DNA of 64,000 nt from an uncultured Clostridia bacterium (GTDB lineage Bacteria; Bacillota; Clostridia; TANB77; CAG-508), in assembly GCA_944386165.1 (NCBI GenBank), contig CALXAA010000009.1:1-64000 (forward strand), written 5' to 3'. Shown here one piece after another: positions 54,480-63,118 of this stretch. Below the pieces are notes generated by a model. The model did no database searches, was not told where the DNA came from, and saw only the letters and a program-made list of their open reading frames with translations. The position numbers and the translations under genes were made by a program. How positions within the stretch are numbered: position 1 is the stretch's first letter; each line of letters begins with the position of its first letter.

Positions 54480-55616
54480 ATGTTAGCCAAAAATGAAATA
54501 GGAATATATGTACACATTCCATTTTGTAAGAAAAAATGTGATTATTGTGATTTTATTTCTTATTGTAATAAAGATAATTTAATAGAAAAATATGTTGAAG
54601 CCATGAAAAAAGAAATAGAATCACAAAATATAAAACCAGAAATCACTACAATATATATAGGTGGAGGAACACCATCATATATAGACAGCAAATATATCAT
54701 CCAAATTATAAATAAAATAAAGGAAAAAAATGTTTCGCCAAATCCAGAAATCACAATAGAAGTAAATCCTGGAACAGTAACAATGGAAAAACTAGAAGAC
54801 TATAGAAGTTGTGGAATAAATAGAATTAGTATTGGGTTACAATCAACTAATAATACATTACTTAAAGAAATTGGTAGAATACATGATTTTAAGCAATTTC
54901 TAGAAACATACAAAATGGCAAAAAAAGTAGGATTTAAAAATATAAATGTAGATTTAATGCTTGGACTTCCAAATCAAAGAATAAAAGACCTAAAAGAAAG
55001 TTTAGAACAAATATTAAAATTAAAACCTAAACATGTTTCTGTATATTCACTAATTGTTGAAGATGGAACACCAATTGCAAATAAAATAGAAAAAGGAGAA
55101 TTACAATTACCAGATGAAGAATTAGAAAGAAATATGTATTGGTTTGTAAAAAACACATTAGAATTAAATGGATACAAACATTATGAAATTTCAAATTTTG
55201 CCAAAAAAGGATATGAATCAAAACACAATTTAAATTGCTGGAACCAAAAAGAATATATTGGAATAGGAGTTGCAGCTCATTCATATAGAGATATCACAAG
55301 ATATTCAAATACAGAAAATATAGAAGAATATATAAGAAACGTAAATAATGAAGAATTTAATAAAAATAAAATAATACATGAAGTGCAAAAAGAAGATGAT
55401 GCAAAAAAAGAATTTATGCTTTTAGGCTTAAGAAAAATAGATGGTATAAAAATAAGTGATTTTAAAAACAAATTTGGAGATAATCCAATTTATCTATATA
55501 GAAATGAATTAAAGAAATTAATAGATGAAAAATTGCTAATAATTGACAATAATGATATAAGACTTTCTAATAAAGGTATAGATTTAGCAAATTTAGTATG
55601 GGAAGAGTTTGTATAA
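54480..55616 (+). CDS. hemW: HemW-type radical SAM protein
   Basis: The 378-residue product begins immediately after the whiA stop. The iron-sulfur motif is HIPFCKKKCDYCDF (CxxxCxxC), GGGTPSYI is the SAM-contact glycine motif and IGVAAHSY is conserved in HemW. It is a heme chaperone-like protein, not the true coproporphyrinogen oxidase HemN, since the HemN signature Cys is absent. Confidence 0.9.
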   Translation: MLAKNEIGIYVHIPFCKKKCDYCDFISYCNKDNLIEKYVEAMKKEIESQNIKPEITTIYIGGGTPSYIDSKYIIQIINKIKEKNVSPNPEITIEVNPGTVTMEKLEDYRSCGINRISIGLQSTNNTLLKEIGRIHDFKQFLETYKMAKKVGFKNINVDLMLGLPNQRIKDLKESLEQILKLKPKHVSVYSLIVEDGTPIANKIEKGELQLPDEELERNMYWFVKNTLELNGYKHYEISNFAKKGYESKHNLNCWNQKEYIGIGVAAHSYRDITRYSNTENIEEYIRNVNNEEFNKNKIIHEVQKEDDAKKEFMLLGLRKIDGIKISDFKNKFGDNPIYLYRNELKKLIDEKLLIIDNNDIRLSNKGIDLANLVWEEFV

Positions 55617-55627
55617 AACTCTTTTTT
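55603..55627 (+). terminator. terminator overlapping the end of hemW
   Basis: AAGAGTTT pairs with AAACTCTT, followed by T-rich sequence. The stop codon lies in the loop and stem. Confidence 0.75.
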
Positions 55628-55727
55628 GCATTTTAAGAGAAAAAACTATTGAGAAATCTTATTGCATGAAAGTGTTAAAATAATTCATAAAAACAAAAAA
55701 ATAAGTTTTTATAAAGAAATTAGGACA

Positions 55728-55776
55728 TTTTGTGTAATAAATTAAAAATACATTAATTTTTGTGTTAAATTATATT
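55728..55776 (+). promoter_or_regulatory. candidate agrB promoter with direct repeats
   Basis: TTTTGTGT occurs at 55728-55735 and 55758-55765 (30 bases apart, about three turns). A TATATT -10 lies at 55771-55776 without a recognisable -35, as expected of an activator-dependent promoter. AgrA-type LytTR regulators bind direct repeats. The assignment is tentative. Confidence 0.35.
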
Positions 55777-55813
55777 TGTACAAAAGAAAAGTCTTAAAAG
55801 GAGACTAATATAA

Positions 55814-56425
55814 ATGATAGATAAAATATGTGCAAAATTAACACAAAAAATCAGAAAAGAAATGCCAGAAATTGATGACGAAAGAGCAGAAATCATAATG
55901 TATGGTTTGCAAATTATTATAGGAGAAATACCAAAAGGGTTAATAATTTTAGCTATTGCATATTTTTTAGGAATTTTTAAACTAACATTAATATCAGTTT
56001 TAATAATTGCCCCATATAGATGTGTATCTGGTGGAGTACATATGAAAACACATATAGGATGCATTATATATACATTATTATTATATAGTGGATCAGCATT
56101 ATTAGGGAAATATTTAATTTTAGAAGGAAGTACAAAATTAATAGTTGGACTTACAATATGGATATTTTGCATGACAATGATTAAACTATATGCACCAGCA
56201 GACACTGAAAATGTTCCAATTTTAAGAAAAAAAGAAAGATTACAAAAACAAATACTTTCATATATTATTTTAACTGTAGAATTTATAATTGCAATATTTA
56301 TTCCAAACACAACTATTGCAGGAATAATAATATTTGGAGACTTTATACAAACTCTAACAATAACAAGACTTGCATATAATATAACCAATAATAAATATGG
56401 ACATGAAATTTATGCAAGCAATTAA
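55814..56425 (+). CDS. agrB: AgrB-type peptide-processing membrane protease
   Basis: The 203-residue product has about five or six membrane helices. The catalytic pair is in CVSGGVHMKTHIGC (His, then Cys seven residues later). It cuts the AgrD C-terminus and forms the thiolactone ring. AAAAGGAGA precedes ATG 55814. agrD follows 73 bases downstream. Confidence 0.92.
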   Translation: MIDKICAKLTQKIRKEMPEIDDERAEIIMYGLQIIIGEIPKGLIILAIAYFLGIFKLTLISVLIIAPYRCVSGGVHMKTHIGCIIYTLLLYSGSALLGKYLILEGSTKLIVGLTIWIFCMTMIKLYAPADTENVPILRKKERLQKQILSYIILTVEFIIAIFIPNTTIAGIIIFGDFIQTLTITRLAYNITNNKYGHEIYASN

Positions 56426-56498
56426 AATTTAGTATAATATAGAATATAATTTATATTCTTATATTATAAATTTTTTACAAAAGAAGGGGGAATTTATT

Positions 56499-56618
56499 AT
56501 GTTGAAATTTCTAGCAAAAATAGCAGAAAAATATGCAAAATCAACAAACACAGCATGTGTAATAGTATGGATTGGACATCAACCAAAGATGCCAGCATCA
56601 TTAATAAAAAAAGATTAA
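56499..56618 (+). CDS. agrD: AgrD cyclic autoinducer precursor peptide
   Basis: The 39-residue product starts at ATG 56499 behind AAGGGGG. An amphipathic N-terminal helix (MLKFLAKIAEKYAKS) is followed by TNTACVIVWIG and the conserved cleavage region HQPKMPASL and a charged tail. The ring Cys is residue 20. A classic five-residue ring would be CVIVW. Because HQP starts seven residues after Cys rather than five as in C. perfringens AgrD, ring size is uncertain. It is exported and processed by AgrB and sensed by AgrC. Confidence 0.88.
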   Translation: MLKFLAKIAEKYAKSTNTACVIVWIGHQPKMPASLIKKD

Positions 56619-56665
56619 ATTCCTTAAGAGAAGAAAAGTTTTTCTTAAATATTAATTCAATTCAA

Positions 56666-56691
56666 ATGAGCTCCGATAAAGCTCATTTTTT
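56666..56691 (+). terminator. intrinsic terminator after agrD
   Basis: ATGAGC pairs with GCTCAT, followed by T6. Confidence 0.8.
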
Positions 56692-56708
56692 ATGGTATAA
56701 AAAATATA

Positions 56709-56746
56709 AAGAGCAACTTACCATTTAATAAATATAAGTTGCTCTT
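56709..56746. terminator. hairpin terminator between agrD and agrC
   Basis: AAGAGCAACTTA pairs perfectly with TAAGTTGCTCTT. It serves the minus-strand agrC or both directions. Confidence 0.75.
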
Positions 56747-56752
56747 GTTTTA

Positions 56753-58120
56753 TTAATAATTTAAATCATATATTGTTAATTCCTGATTAAAAAACTCATT
56801 ATTTTTTGAAGTAAATAAATCTAAATTTTTACTATTTTTAACATATTTTCTAACTTCCCATAAGCCAATACCAGAATGATTTTGCTTACCTGAAAATCCC
56901 TTTTTAAAAATCTCTTCAATATCTACATTTTTATTTGTGTAAGTATTTTGTATTAAAATAACAGCTCTGTGGTTTTTGTTTTCTCTTCTAAATGAAACTT
57001 TAATTATCTTCTCATCACATTTTTCTGCTTCTTCAATAGCATTATCTAGAAGAACACCAAGAATTCTAGAAAATTTATAATTATTAACTTGTAAAGTATT
57101 TAAATCCAAAAAGAAATCCAATTCAAATTTTATTCCAGCATTAGTTGCTTTAAAATATTTATTATTTAACAAACTATAAATTCCAGGATTGTTTATAGTT
57201 CTTGGGTTTAAAATAGCTAAATTATTAGTAATTCTACAATCTTCTTTAACTTCTCCAATATATTGTCTAAGAGCAGAAATATCAGCATTTTCTACATATC
57301 CATCAATAGTAGAAATAATATTTTTAAAATCATGATTAAATCCTTTTACTTCATCATATAAAATTGTTAAAGACTTATTATATTCTTCTACACTTTCTAA
57401 ATTCTTTCTGGTATCTGCTAATTTTATAATACGTGTAAAACTATAAATACTCGTACAAAAGAATAAAACAAATATTACAAAGTTGGCAAAAGTAATTATA
57501 AGAGGCACAACATTTATATAAAAAGTGGTAATAACTAATTGTAATATTAATGTTATAAAACCAGTAACAATATTCAAACAAAGTATTATCAAAGTTTTTT
57601 TATCTAAATTATCTATATAATCTAGTGATATTCTCTTATTCCTAAATTTTTTCAAAACAAATATAATTAATTGTATAATACTGTAAACTATAATTAAATA
57701 GAGAATTCTATATATAGGAATATTTAAGTATGTTTCAAAATCAATATTTAATAAGGTTATGTATGGGTTTTGAATTAAAATATTTATTATTCCAAATGTA
57801 AATGTTGAAAATATTTCTCCAATAAAAGTTTTTATAAAACTTAATTTTGTAAATAATTTTATGTACAAAAATATAAAAACATAATTTAATACAATATAAT
57901 ATGGTGCAGGAACAAATGCGGAAAGTAACATACTTGTAAAAGCAAGAAGTAAAGCGCAAATAGCCATTTTAGTTTTTGGCAGAGTAATATTAAAAATAAC
58001 AATTGCTAGGCTAATGATTAAATAAGCTTCAATCAATCCAGCTGGAATTAATATAATATTTAACAACAAATCATTTTTACTATATAAAGCTCTCCAAGCA
58101 AAATTAAGAAACTGTGACAA
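56753..58120 (-). CDS. agrC: AgrC-type sensor histidine kinase (GHKL)
   Basis: The 455-residue product has six or seven membrane helices in the first 240 residues, then a histidine-kinase core: GFNHDFKNII (phospho-acceptor His), ILGVLLDNAIEEA (N box) and HSGIGLWEV (G box). This is the HPK10/AgrC layout for sensing a cyclic peptide. Its start overlaps the end of the LytTR regulator gene by 17 bases, so the two genes are coupled. Confidence 0.9.
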   Translation of the reverse strand: MSQFLNFAWRALYSKNDLLLNIILIPAGLIEAYLIISLAIVIFNITLPKTKMAICALLLAFTSMLLSAFVPAPYYIVLNYVFIFLYIKLFTKLSFIKTFIGEIFSTFTFGIINILIQNPYITLLNIDFETYLNIPIYRILYLIIVYSIIQLIIFVLKKFRNKRISLDYIDNLDKKTLIILCLNIVTGFITLILQLVITTFYINVVPLIITFANFVIFVLFFCTSIYSFTRIIKLADTRKNLESVEEYNKSLTILYDEVKGFNHDFKNIISTIDGYVENADISALRQYIGEVKEDCRITNNLAILNPRTINNPGIYSLLNNKYFKATNAGIKFELDFFLDLNTLQVNNYKFSRILGVLLDNAIEEAEKCDEKIIKVSFRRENKNHRAVILIQNTYTNKNVDIEEIFKKGFSGKQNHSGIGLWEVRKYVKNSKNLDLFTSKNNEFFNQELTIYDLNY

Positions 58121-58815
58121 AATCTAACACCTCCAATAAAGAATTTTTATATTTAGGACCAATATAACAAACAGATCCATTCTTAAAATGAATTAAATTA
58201 TCATTCAGCAAAATATTGGAAATATTATTTATATTCACAATAAACGACTTATGACATCTTACAAAATTCTTCGGAAGATTAAGCTTATTAAAAGAATTAT
58301 ATGTAACATAATCCAACTTAAAAGTATGATAAATAAGTTTAGCTCCGTCTTTTTTCAATAAACTGAATATCATTTAAATCTAAAAAAGTATTTTTATTAT
58401 CAATTTTCAAAAACTTAGTTTCAGTAGCTGAAACATCATTAAACAATCTAGTCAAAGAGGAAGTAAGAGTTTCAACATTAAGACAAGACTTAAAGATATA
58501 GTCAAAAGTTGTATACTTATAAGCTTCTGCAATATATTCAAAATGACTTGTAATAAAAATCAAATAACAATTTTTATTAATATTTCGTATTTTTTTAGCT
58601 ATATCTAATCCATTTTCATGGTGACCATTAAATTCAATATCAAGAATAACTACATTAACTTTATTTGTAGAGATATAAGACAACAACTCTTTAGAATTGT
58701 TTGTTTTAAAAACGATTTTCGCATCAAAGTCATTAGCAATAATCACTCTTTCTAATAGAGATGAAATTCTATTAACCATACGAATATCATCATCACAAAT
58801 TACGAAGTTCAACAT
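58104..58815 (-). pseudogene. agrA: AgrA-type response regulator (REC-LytTR) split by a one-base frameshift
   Basis: ATG 58815 (AGGAGAAAGA ahead) opens a receiver domain (FVICDDD, phospho-Asp in VVILDIEFNG) that runs to DLNDIQFIEK and then stops after RRS. The matching LytTR DNA-binding half (DGAKLIYHTF ... NFVRCHKSFIVNI) continues in another frame to 58104. Removing one A from the A6 run at 58350-58355 gives one protein of about 236 residues. So this is a mutation, a sequencing error or a slippage switch. Confidence 0.85.
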
Positions 58816-58872
58816 TCTTTCTCCTATGTACATTCGATAGAATTAAAAAAATTTCGACAAATCACAAGTAAA

Positions 58873-58901
58873 AATATAAAATAAATTTCAAAACTTGTCA
58901 A
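58873..58901 (-). promoter_or_regulatory. promoter of the agrA-agrC unit, TTGACA-N17-TATATT
   Basis: On the minus strand the -35 is at 58896-58901 and the -10 at 58873-58878, 58 bases before the agrA start. Confidence 0.75.
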
Positions 58902-59052
58902 TACTCTATTTGCATAGAATGATACATTGGCGCAGTATTCAAGAATCACTTAAAAATTAATTAAATTTAAAAGGTAATATTTAAAATATTTTACACATAA
59001 AATTAAAAAAAGATATAGTTAATTAAGCCTTAAGAAAGGAATGTGATTAAAA

Positions 59053-59862
59053 ATGAAAAAAATCAAAATAAACCTCAAAACATCACTTGCAATGTTAATT
59101 ATAATTGCAATTTTTACTATAAGTGTAATAACAACAAATCAAAACACTTCAATTTTAGCCAATGTAGAAGCTACTGAAAAAACTATAGGTTGGGGAATAA
59201 AAAGAGCCCAAAGCCATGAACAACCAGATGTTGGAGAATCCAACAAAAAAACACTAGAAGAAAATAACGGAATATGCTTAGGAAAAGAAAGTGAAAAAAC
59301 AATTTACTTAACATTTGATGCAGGCTATGAAGCAGGATATATGGATAAAATATTAGACACATTAAAAGAAAACAATGTAACAGCAACATTCTTTATAACA
59401 GCACATTACCTCAACTCTGCATCAGACAAAGTTCAAAGAATGATTGAAGAAAAACATATTGTAGGTAACCATACATGTCAACATCCAAGCCTCCCAAGTA
59501 TAAGTGACGAAAAAATAGAAGACGAAATAATGAAACTACATCAAGCCGTATATGAAAAATTCGGATATGAAATGAAATATTTTAGACCTCCAAAAGGAGA
59601 ATTCAACCAAAGAACATTGAAAAAAACATCATCATTAGGATATAAAACAGTAATGTGGAGTTTTGCATACTGTGACTGGGACGAAAAAAAGCAACCAACA
59701 AATGAAGAAGCAATAAAAATAATAACAAACAACTTTCACTCAGGAGAAATAATGTTACTACATTCAAATTCCAAAACAAATGCAGATGTTTTAGACACAA
59801 TAATAAAAGAAGCCAAAAACCAAGGTTATGAATTCAAAAGCCTAGACGAATTTGTAAAATAA
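59053..59862 (+). CDS. polysaccharide deacetylase, PdaA-like
   Basis: The 269-residue product starts at ATG 59053 behind AAGAAAGGAATG. A signal-anchor helix (about 12-33) precedes a NodB domain with LTFDAGYEAGY (catalytic Asp pair region), NHTCQHPS (metal His pair) and RPPKGEFN. The layout and the TFDAGYE form match the delta-lactam-forming de-N-acetylase PdaA of the spore cortex. The yqfC-yqfD genes next door support a sporulation role. Confidence 0.87.
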   Translation: MKKIKINLKTSLAMLIIIAIFTISVITTNQNTSILANVEATEKTIGWGIKRAQSHEQPDVGESNKKTLEENNGICLGKESEKTIYLTFDAGYEAGYMDKILDTLKENNVTATFFITAHYLNSASDKVQRMIEEKHIVGNHTCQHPSLPSISDEKIEDEIMKLHQAVYEKFGYEMKYFRPPKGEFNQRTLKKTSSLGYKTVMWSFAYCDWDEKKQPTNEEAIKIITNNFHSGEIMLLHSNSKTNADVLDTIIKEAKNQGYEFKSLDEFVK

Positions 59863-59875
59863 ATAGGAGGAGCAT

Positions 59876-60145
59876 ATGAAGAAAAACAGATTAGAAAAAC
59901 TATTAGAATTACCAGAAGAAGTATATTCGAACGAACCAAAGATAACAATAACAGGTTTTAATGAAATAATATTAGAAAATTATAAAGGAATATTAGAATA
60001 TGAAGAATTTTTTGCTAGTATAAGCACATATATAGGAGTTGTAAATATAAATGGATTTAATTTAAATCTTGAAAAAATGACAAATGATGATATTAAAATT
60101 ACAGGGAAAATAGAAAGTATTGATATAGAAAGGACTGAAGGGTAA
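59876..60145 (+). CDS. yqfC: sporulation protein YqfC (YabP/YqfC family)
   Basis: The 89-residue product starts at ATG 59876 behind AGGAGG. It has LPEEVYSNEPKITITGFNE and ENYKGILEYEEFFASI, the family core. It is a small sporulation protein always coded next to yqfD. Confidence 0.92.
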   Translation: MKKNRLEKLLELPEEVYSNEPKITITGFNEIILENYKGILEYEEFFASISTYIGVVNINGFNLNLEKMTNDDIKITGKIESIDIERTEG

Positions 60146-60146
60146 A

Positions 60147-61337
60147 ATGTTATTAAAGATTTTGCTAAAGTACATATTAGGATATGTTAGAATAACAGTA
60201 GAAGGATACTATATAGAAAGATTTATAAATATATGTACAACTAGCAAAATCCTAATATGGAATTTAAAAAGGGAAAAAGGTGTAAAATTACATTTAAATA
60301 TAGGAATAAATGATTTTTTTAGAGCAGTAAAAGTAGCCCAAAAACTAAAATGTAGAATAAAAATAACCAAAAAACGAGGAATACCATTTTTAATAAACAA
60401 ATATAAAAAAAGAAAAATATTTTTCATTACACTAATAATAATAGTAATTTTAATCGGAGTAAGCACAAACTTTGTTTGGAATATCAATATAGAAGTAGAA
60501 GACAATCTTGAACTTCAAAATATAGAACAAGACATTAAAGAAGCGGGATTAGAAGTAGGAATGTTAAAAAAGAATGTAGACACTCAAGAAATAATAAATA
60601 AAATAAGATTAGATAGAAGTGACATTTCCTGGGTAGGTATAGAGTTAAAAGGAACAAATGCAATTGTAAAAATTGTAAAAGCCACTGAAGCACCAGAAAT
60701 AATTGATGAAAAAGATTATTGTAATATAGTAGCAAAAAAATCAGGAACAATAACAAAAATAATAGCACAAAACGGAACAGCACAAGTCAAAATAGGAGAT
60801 GAAGTAGAAGAAGGCCAAATACTAATTCAAGGAACAATGGAAGGAAAATACACAGGAACAAGGTATGTACATAGTTTAGGAGAAGTTGAAGCAATAGTTA
60901 AATACAGTAAGACAAAAAGAATTTATCTAAAAACAGTAGAAAAAGTCACAACAGGAGAAAAAGAAACGAAATATAGAATAAAAATAAATAATTTTCAAAT
61001 AAATTTTTATAAAACTATTTCAAAATTTAATTTTTATGATACAATAGAAACAGAAAAAAAGTTTAAGATATTTTCAAATTTATATTTACCTATTTCAATA
61101 ATAAAAATTACCAACCAAGAACTACAAGAAATTCAAAAAGAATACACTGTTGAAGAAGCAACAGAAATAGGAACAAAAGAATTAGAGCAAGAAATAGAAC
61201 AAGAAATAGGAGATGGTAAAAATATATTAGGTAAAAATGCAGAAGTAACAGAAACTGAAGAATACATAGAAGTAAGCGTAACATATGAAGTAATTGAAAA
61301 TATAGGAATGCAGGAAAAAATAAAAGACAACATATAG
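60147..61337 (+). CDS. yqfD: sporulation protein YqfD
   Basis: The 396-residue product starts at ATG 60147, two bases after the yqfC stop. It has one membrane helix (about 92-112) and the SpoIV-like outer domain (DRSDISWVGIELKGTNAIVK). Together with YqfC it is used in mother-cell engulfment-stage development in spore formers. The C-terminal 60 residues are Glu-rich. Confidence 0.92.
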   Translation: MLLKILLKYILGYVRITVEGYYIERFINICTTSKILIWNLKREKGVKLHLNIGINDFFRAVKVAQKLKCRIKITKKRGIPFLINKYKKRKIFFITLIIIVILIGVSTNFVWNINIEVEDNLELQNIEQDIKEAGLEVGMLKKNVDTQEIINKIRLDRSDISWVGIELKGTNAIVKIVKATEAPEIIDEKDYCNIVAKKSGTITKIIAQNGTAQVKIGDEVEEGQILIQGTMEGKYTGTRYVHSLGEVEAIVKYSKTKRIYLKTVEKVTTGEKETKYRIKINNFQINFYKTISKFNFYDTIETEKKFKIFSNLYLPISIIKITNQELQEIQKEYTVEEATEIGTKELEQEIEQEIGDGKNILGKNAEVTETEEYIEVSVTYEVIENIGMQEKIKDNI

Positions 61338-61416
61338 ACAAAAGAAATCAAACGATAAAACATACCTGCTTGCCAAAACTTAGAATAACAATATTCTGGA
61401 AAGGAAAGGTAAGACT

Positions 61417-62610
61417 ATGGAAGAGAGAAGCCTAAGAGTAGTAGGTACAGATAAAACATTTTTTAACAAATTAACAAACACACTAACAAAACTATTAATA
61501 CCAACACAAATTGGATTCAATAGCTTAAGAATTTCAATGAAAAGAAATATAGTAGTAAAAGCATATGAAGCATATACAAATGAAAAAGAAAACAAAGACG
61601 AATCAGAAAAAAAATATGAAGAAGCATATACAGCATATTTAGAAGCACTAGACAAATTTGTATTAGACACAATATACAAAAAAGTAAAAAACAACACAGC
61701 AACACAATTTGAAAGCACAGCATTATCACAATATTATGGAATTGTACAATTAAAAGAAAGTGAATACAACGAATACAAATACAGAAAACAAAAATACTTA
61801 ATAGAACTTGACCATGAAAGCGTGAAAAACAGTGGAAAAGAAAAACTAATAGAAAAATACAACAAATTCTATGTCTCAAAACAAGACACACTATATAAAG
61901 GAATACTAAAAAACTATTCAATAAAATTAGCAGACACAACAAACATATATGATTCAAGCAAAGACTGGATATATGTAAAAATATTCAGCACATTAGAAGA
62001 CTATATACAAAACATAATACCATTAAAAGAGCCAGACCAAAAAATAGAATCTATTATAAAAGAATACGAAAGATTCTCAGTAGGAAAACTAGACACAAGA
62101 GACAACATCGAAAAAAATATGATATTATTAAAAATAAGTAGAAACCTATTTACACACAGTTTGCCACTAGTAGTTGCAGAACAATGTTATATGAAACTCC
62201 TAAAAGATGCAAGAAGTTTAGTACAAGACACAAAAATAGCAGCCAAAAGAGAAAAAGCATATACAATGGTATTAAACCTAATAGAAAACTACAATGTAGA
62301 ACTATTATCAACAAAAGTATATTGGGAAAACACAAAAGAAAGAGAAGAATTCAAAAAATTCTATGATCAGTACAAGCAAATTGAAAAACTAAAAGAAAAA
62401 GACTTCATAAAATATGTCAAAGAAAAAGAAATACTATTCATAAAAAATGATCTAAGCAAAATCAGAAATGACAAAACAGATTATAGTAGACTAATAAAAT
62501 ACTATAAAAGAAAATTAGTAGACTATGGAGCAATGAAAGAAATTAGAATAGGAAAAACTCAAAATATTATATATAAAGGAAAAACAATAAAAAAAGCACA
62601 AATAGCATAA
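61417..62610 (+). CDS. unrecognised 397-residue helical protein in the yqfD-ybeY operon
   Basis: It starts at ATG 61417 behind GGAAAGGAAAGG. The product is highly charged (Lys/Glu/Tyr), almost entirely helical, with no signal peptide, membrane helix or catalytic motif that I recognise. Sequence pieces are VVGTDKTFFNKLTNTLTKLL at the start and KIGRIK-like basic residues at the end (EIRIGKTQNIIYKGKT). It sits where phoH stands in most Firmicutes (yqfC-yqfD-phoH-ybeY). Its own repeats of YEEAYTAYLEAL type suggest a coiled-coil scaffold. Confidence 0.6.
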   Translation: MEERSLRVVGTDKTFFNKLTNTLTKLLIPTQIGFNSLRISMKRNIVVKAYEAYTNEKENKDESEKKYEEAYTAYLEALDKFVLDTIYKKVKNNTATQFESTALSQYYGIVQLKESEYNEYKYRKQKYLIELDHESVKNSGKEKLIEKYNKFYVSKQDTLYKGILKNYSIKLADTTNIYDSSKDWIYVKIFSTLEDYIQNIIPLKEPDQKIESIIKEYERFSVGKLDTRDNIEKNMILLKISRNLFTHSLPLVVAEQCYMKLLKDARSLVQDTKIAAKREKAYTMVLNLIENYNVELLSTKVYWENTKEREEFKKFYDQYKQIEKLKEKDFIKYVKEKEILFIKNDLSKIRNDKTDYSRLIKYYKRKLVDYGAMKEIRIGKTQNIIYKGKTIKKAQIA

Positions 62611-62629
62611 CAAAAAAACGAGGTAAAAA

Positions 62630-63118
62630 ATGTATCAAATAGAATATCTAGATTTAGAAGAAAATGAAAAATATGAAGAAATAATAAAAAAAGTAGTTGA
62701 ACAATGCTTTAAAGAGGAAAAAATAGAAAACTCAAAATTATATATAAGCATAATATTAACAACACCAGAAAATATTCATCAAATAAATAAACAATACAGA
62801 AATGTAGACAAAGAAACAGATGTCTTATCTTTTCCAATATTTGAAAAAGAAGAACTAGATAAAAAAATAGCACAAAAAGACTTTGAATATGAAGACATTC
62901 TTGGAGACATTATAATTTCAATAAAAAAAGTAGAAGAACAAGCAAAAGAATATGGGCACAGCTTTGAAAGAGAATTAGCATATATGATAGTACATGGATT
63001 TTATCACCTAATGGGCTATGACCATATAAAAGAAGAAGACAAACTTGTTATGAGACCAAAAGAAGAAAAAGTATTAGAAAGATTAGGAATAACAAGGGAG
63101 GAAATAGATGAAAAATAA
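62630..63118 (+). CDS. ybeY: endoribonuclease YbeY
   Basis: The 162-residue product has the zinc-binding HGFYHLMGYDH motif near the C-terminus and DVLSFPIFE and ILGDIIISI earlier. It takes part in 16S rRNA 3' end maturation and ribosome quality control. Its end overlaps the next gene by 11 bases. Confidence 0.95.
   Translation: MYQIEYLDLEENEKYEEIIKKVVEQCFKEEKIENSKLYISIILTTPENIHQINKQYRNVDKETDVLSFPIFEKEELDKKIAQKDFEYEDILGDIIISIKKVEEQAKEYGHSFERELAYMIVHGFYHLMGYDHIKEEDKLVMRPKEEKVLERLGITREEIDEK

Noticed and set aside
58104-58373. Stand-alone short LytTR regulator
   Set aside because: It overlaps the receiver gene and continues it exactly after removal of one A; a split REC-LytTR protein is simpler.
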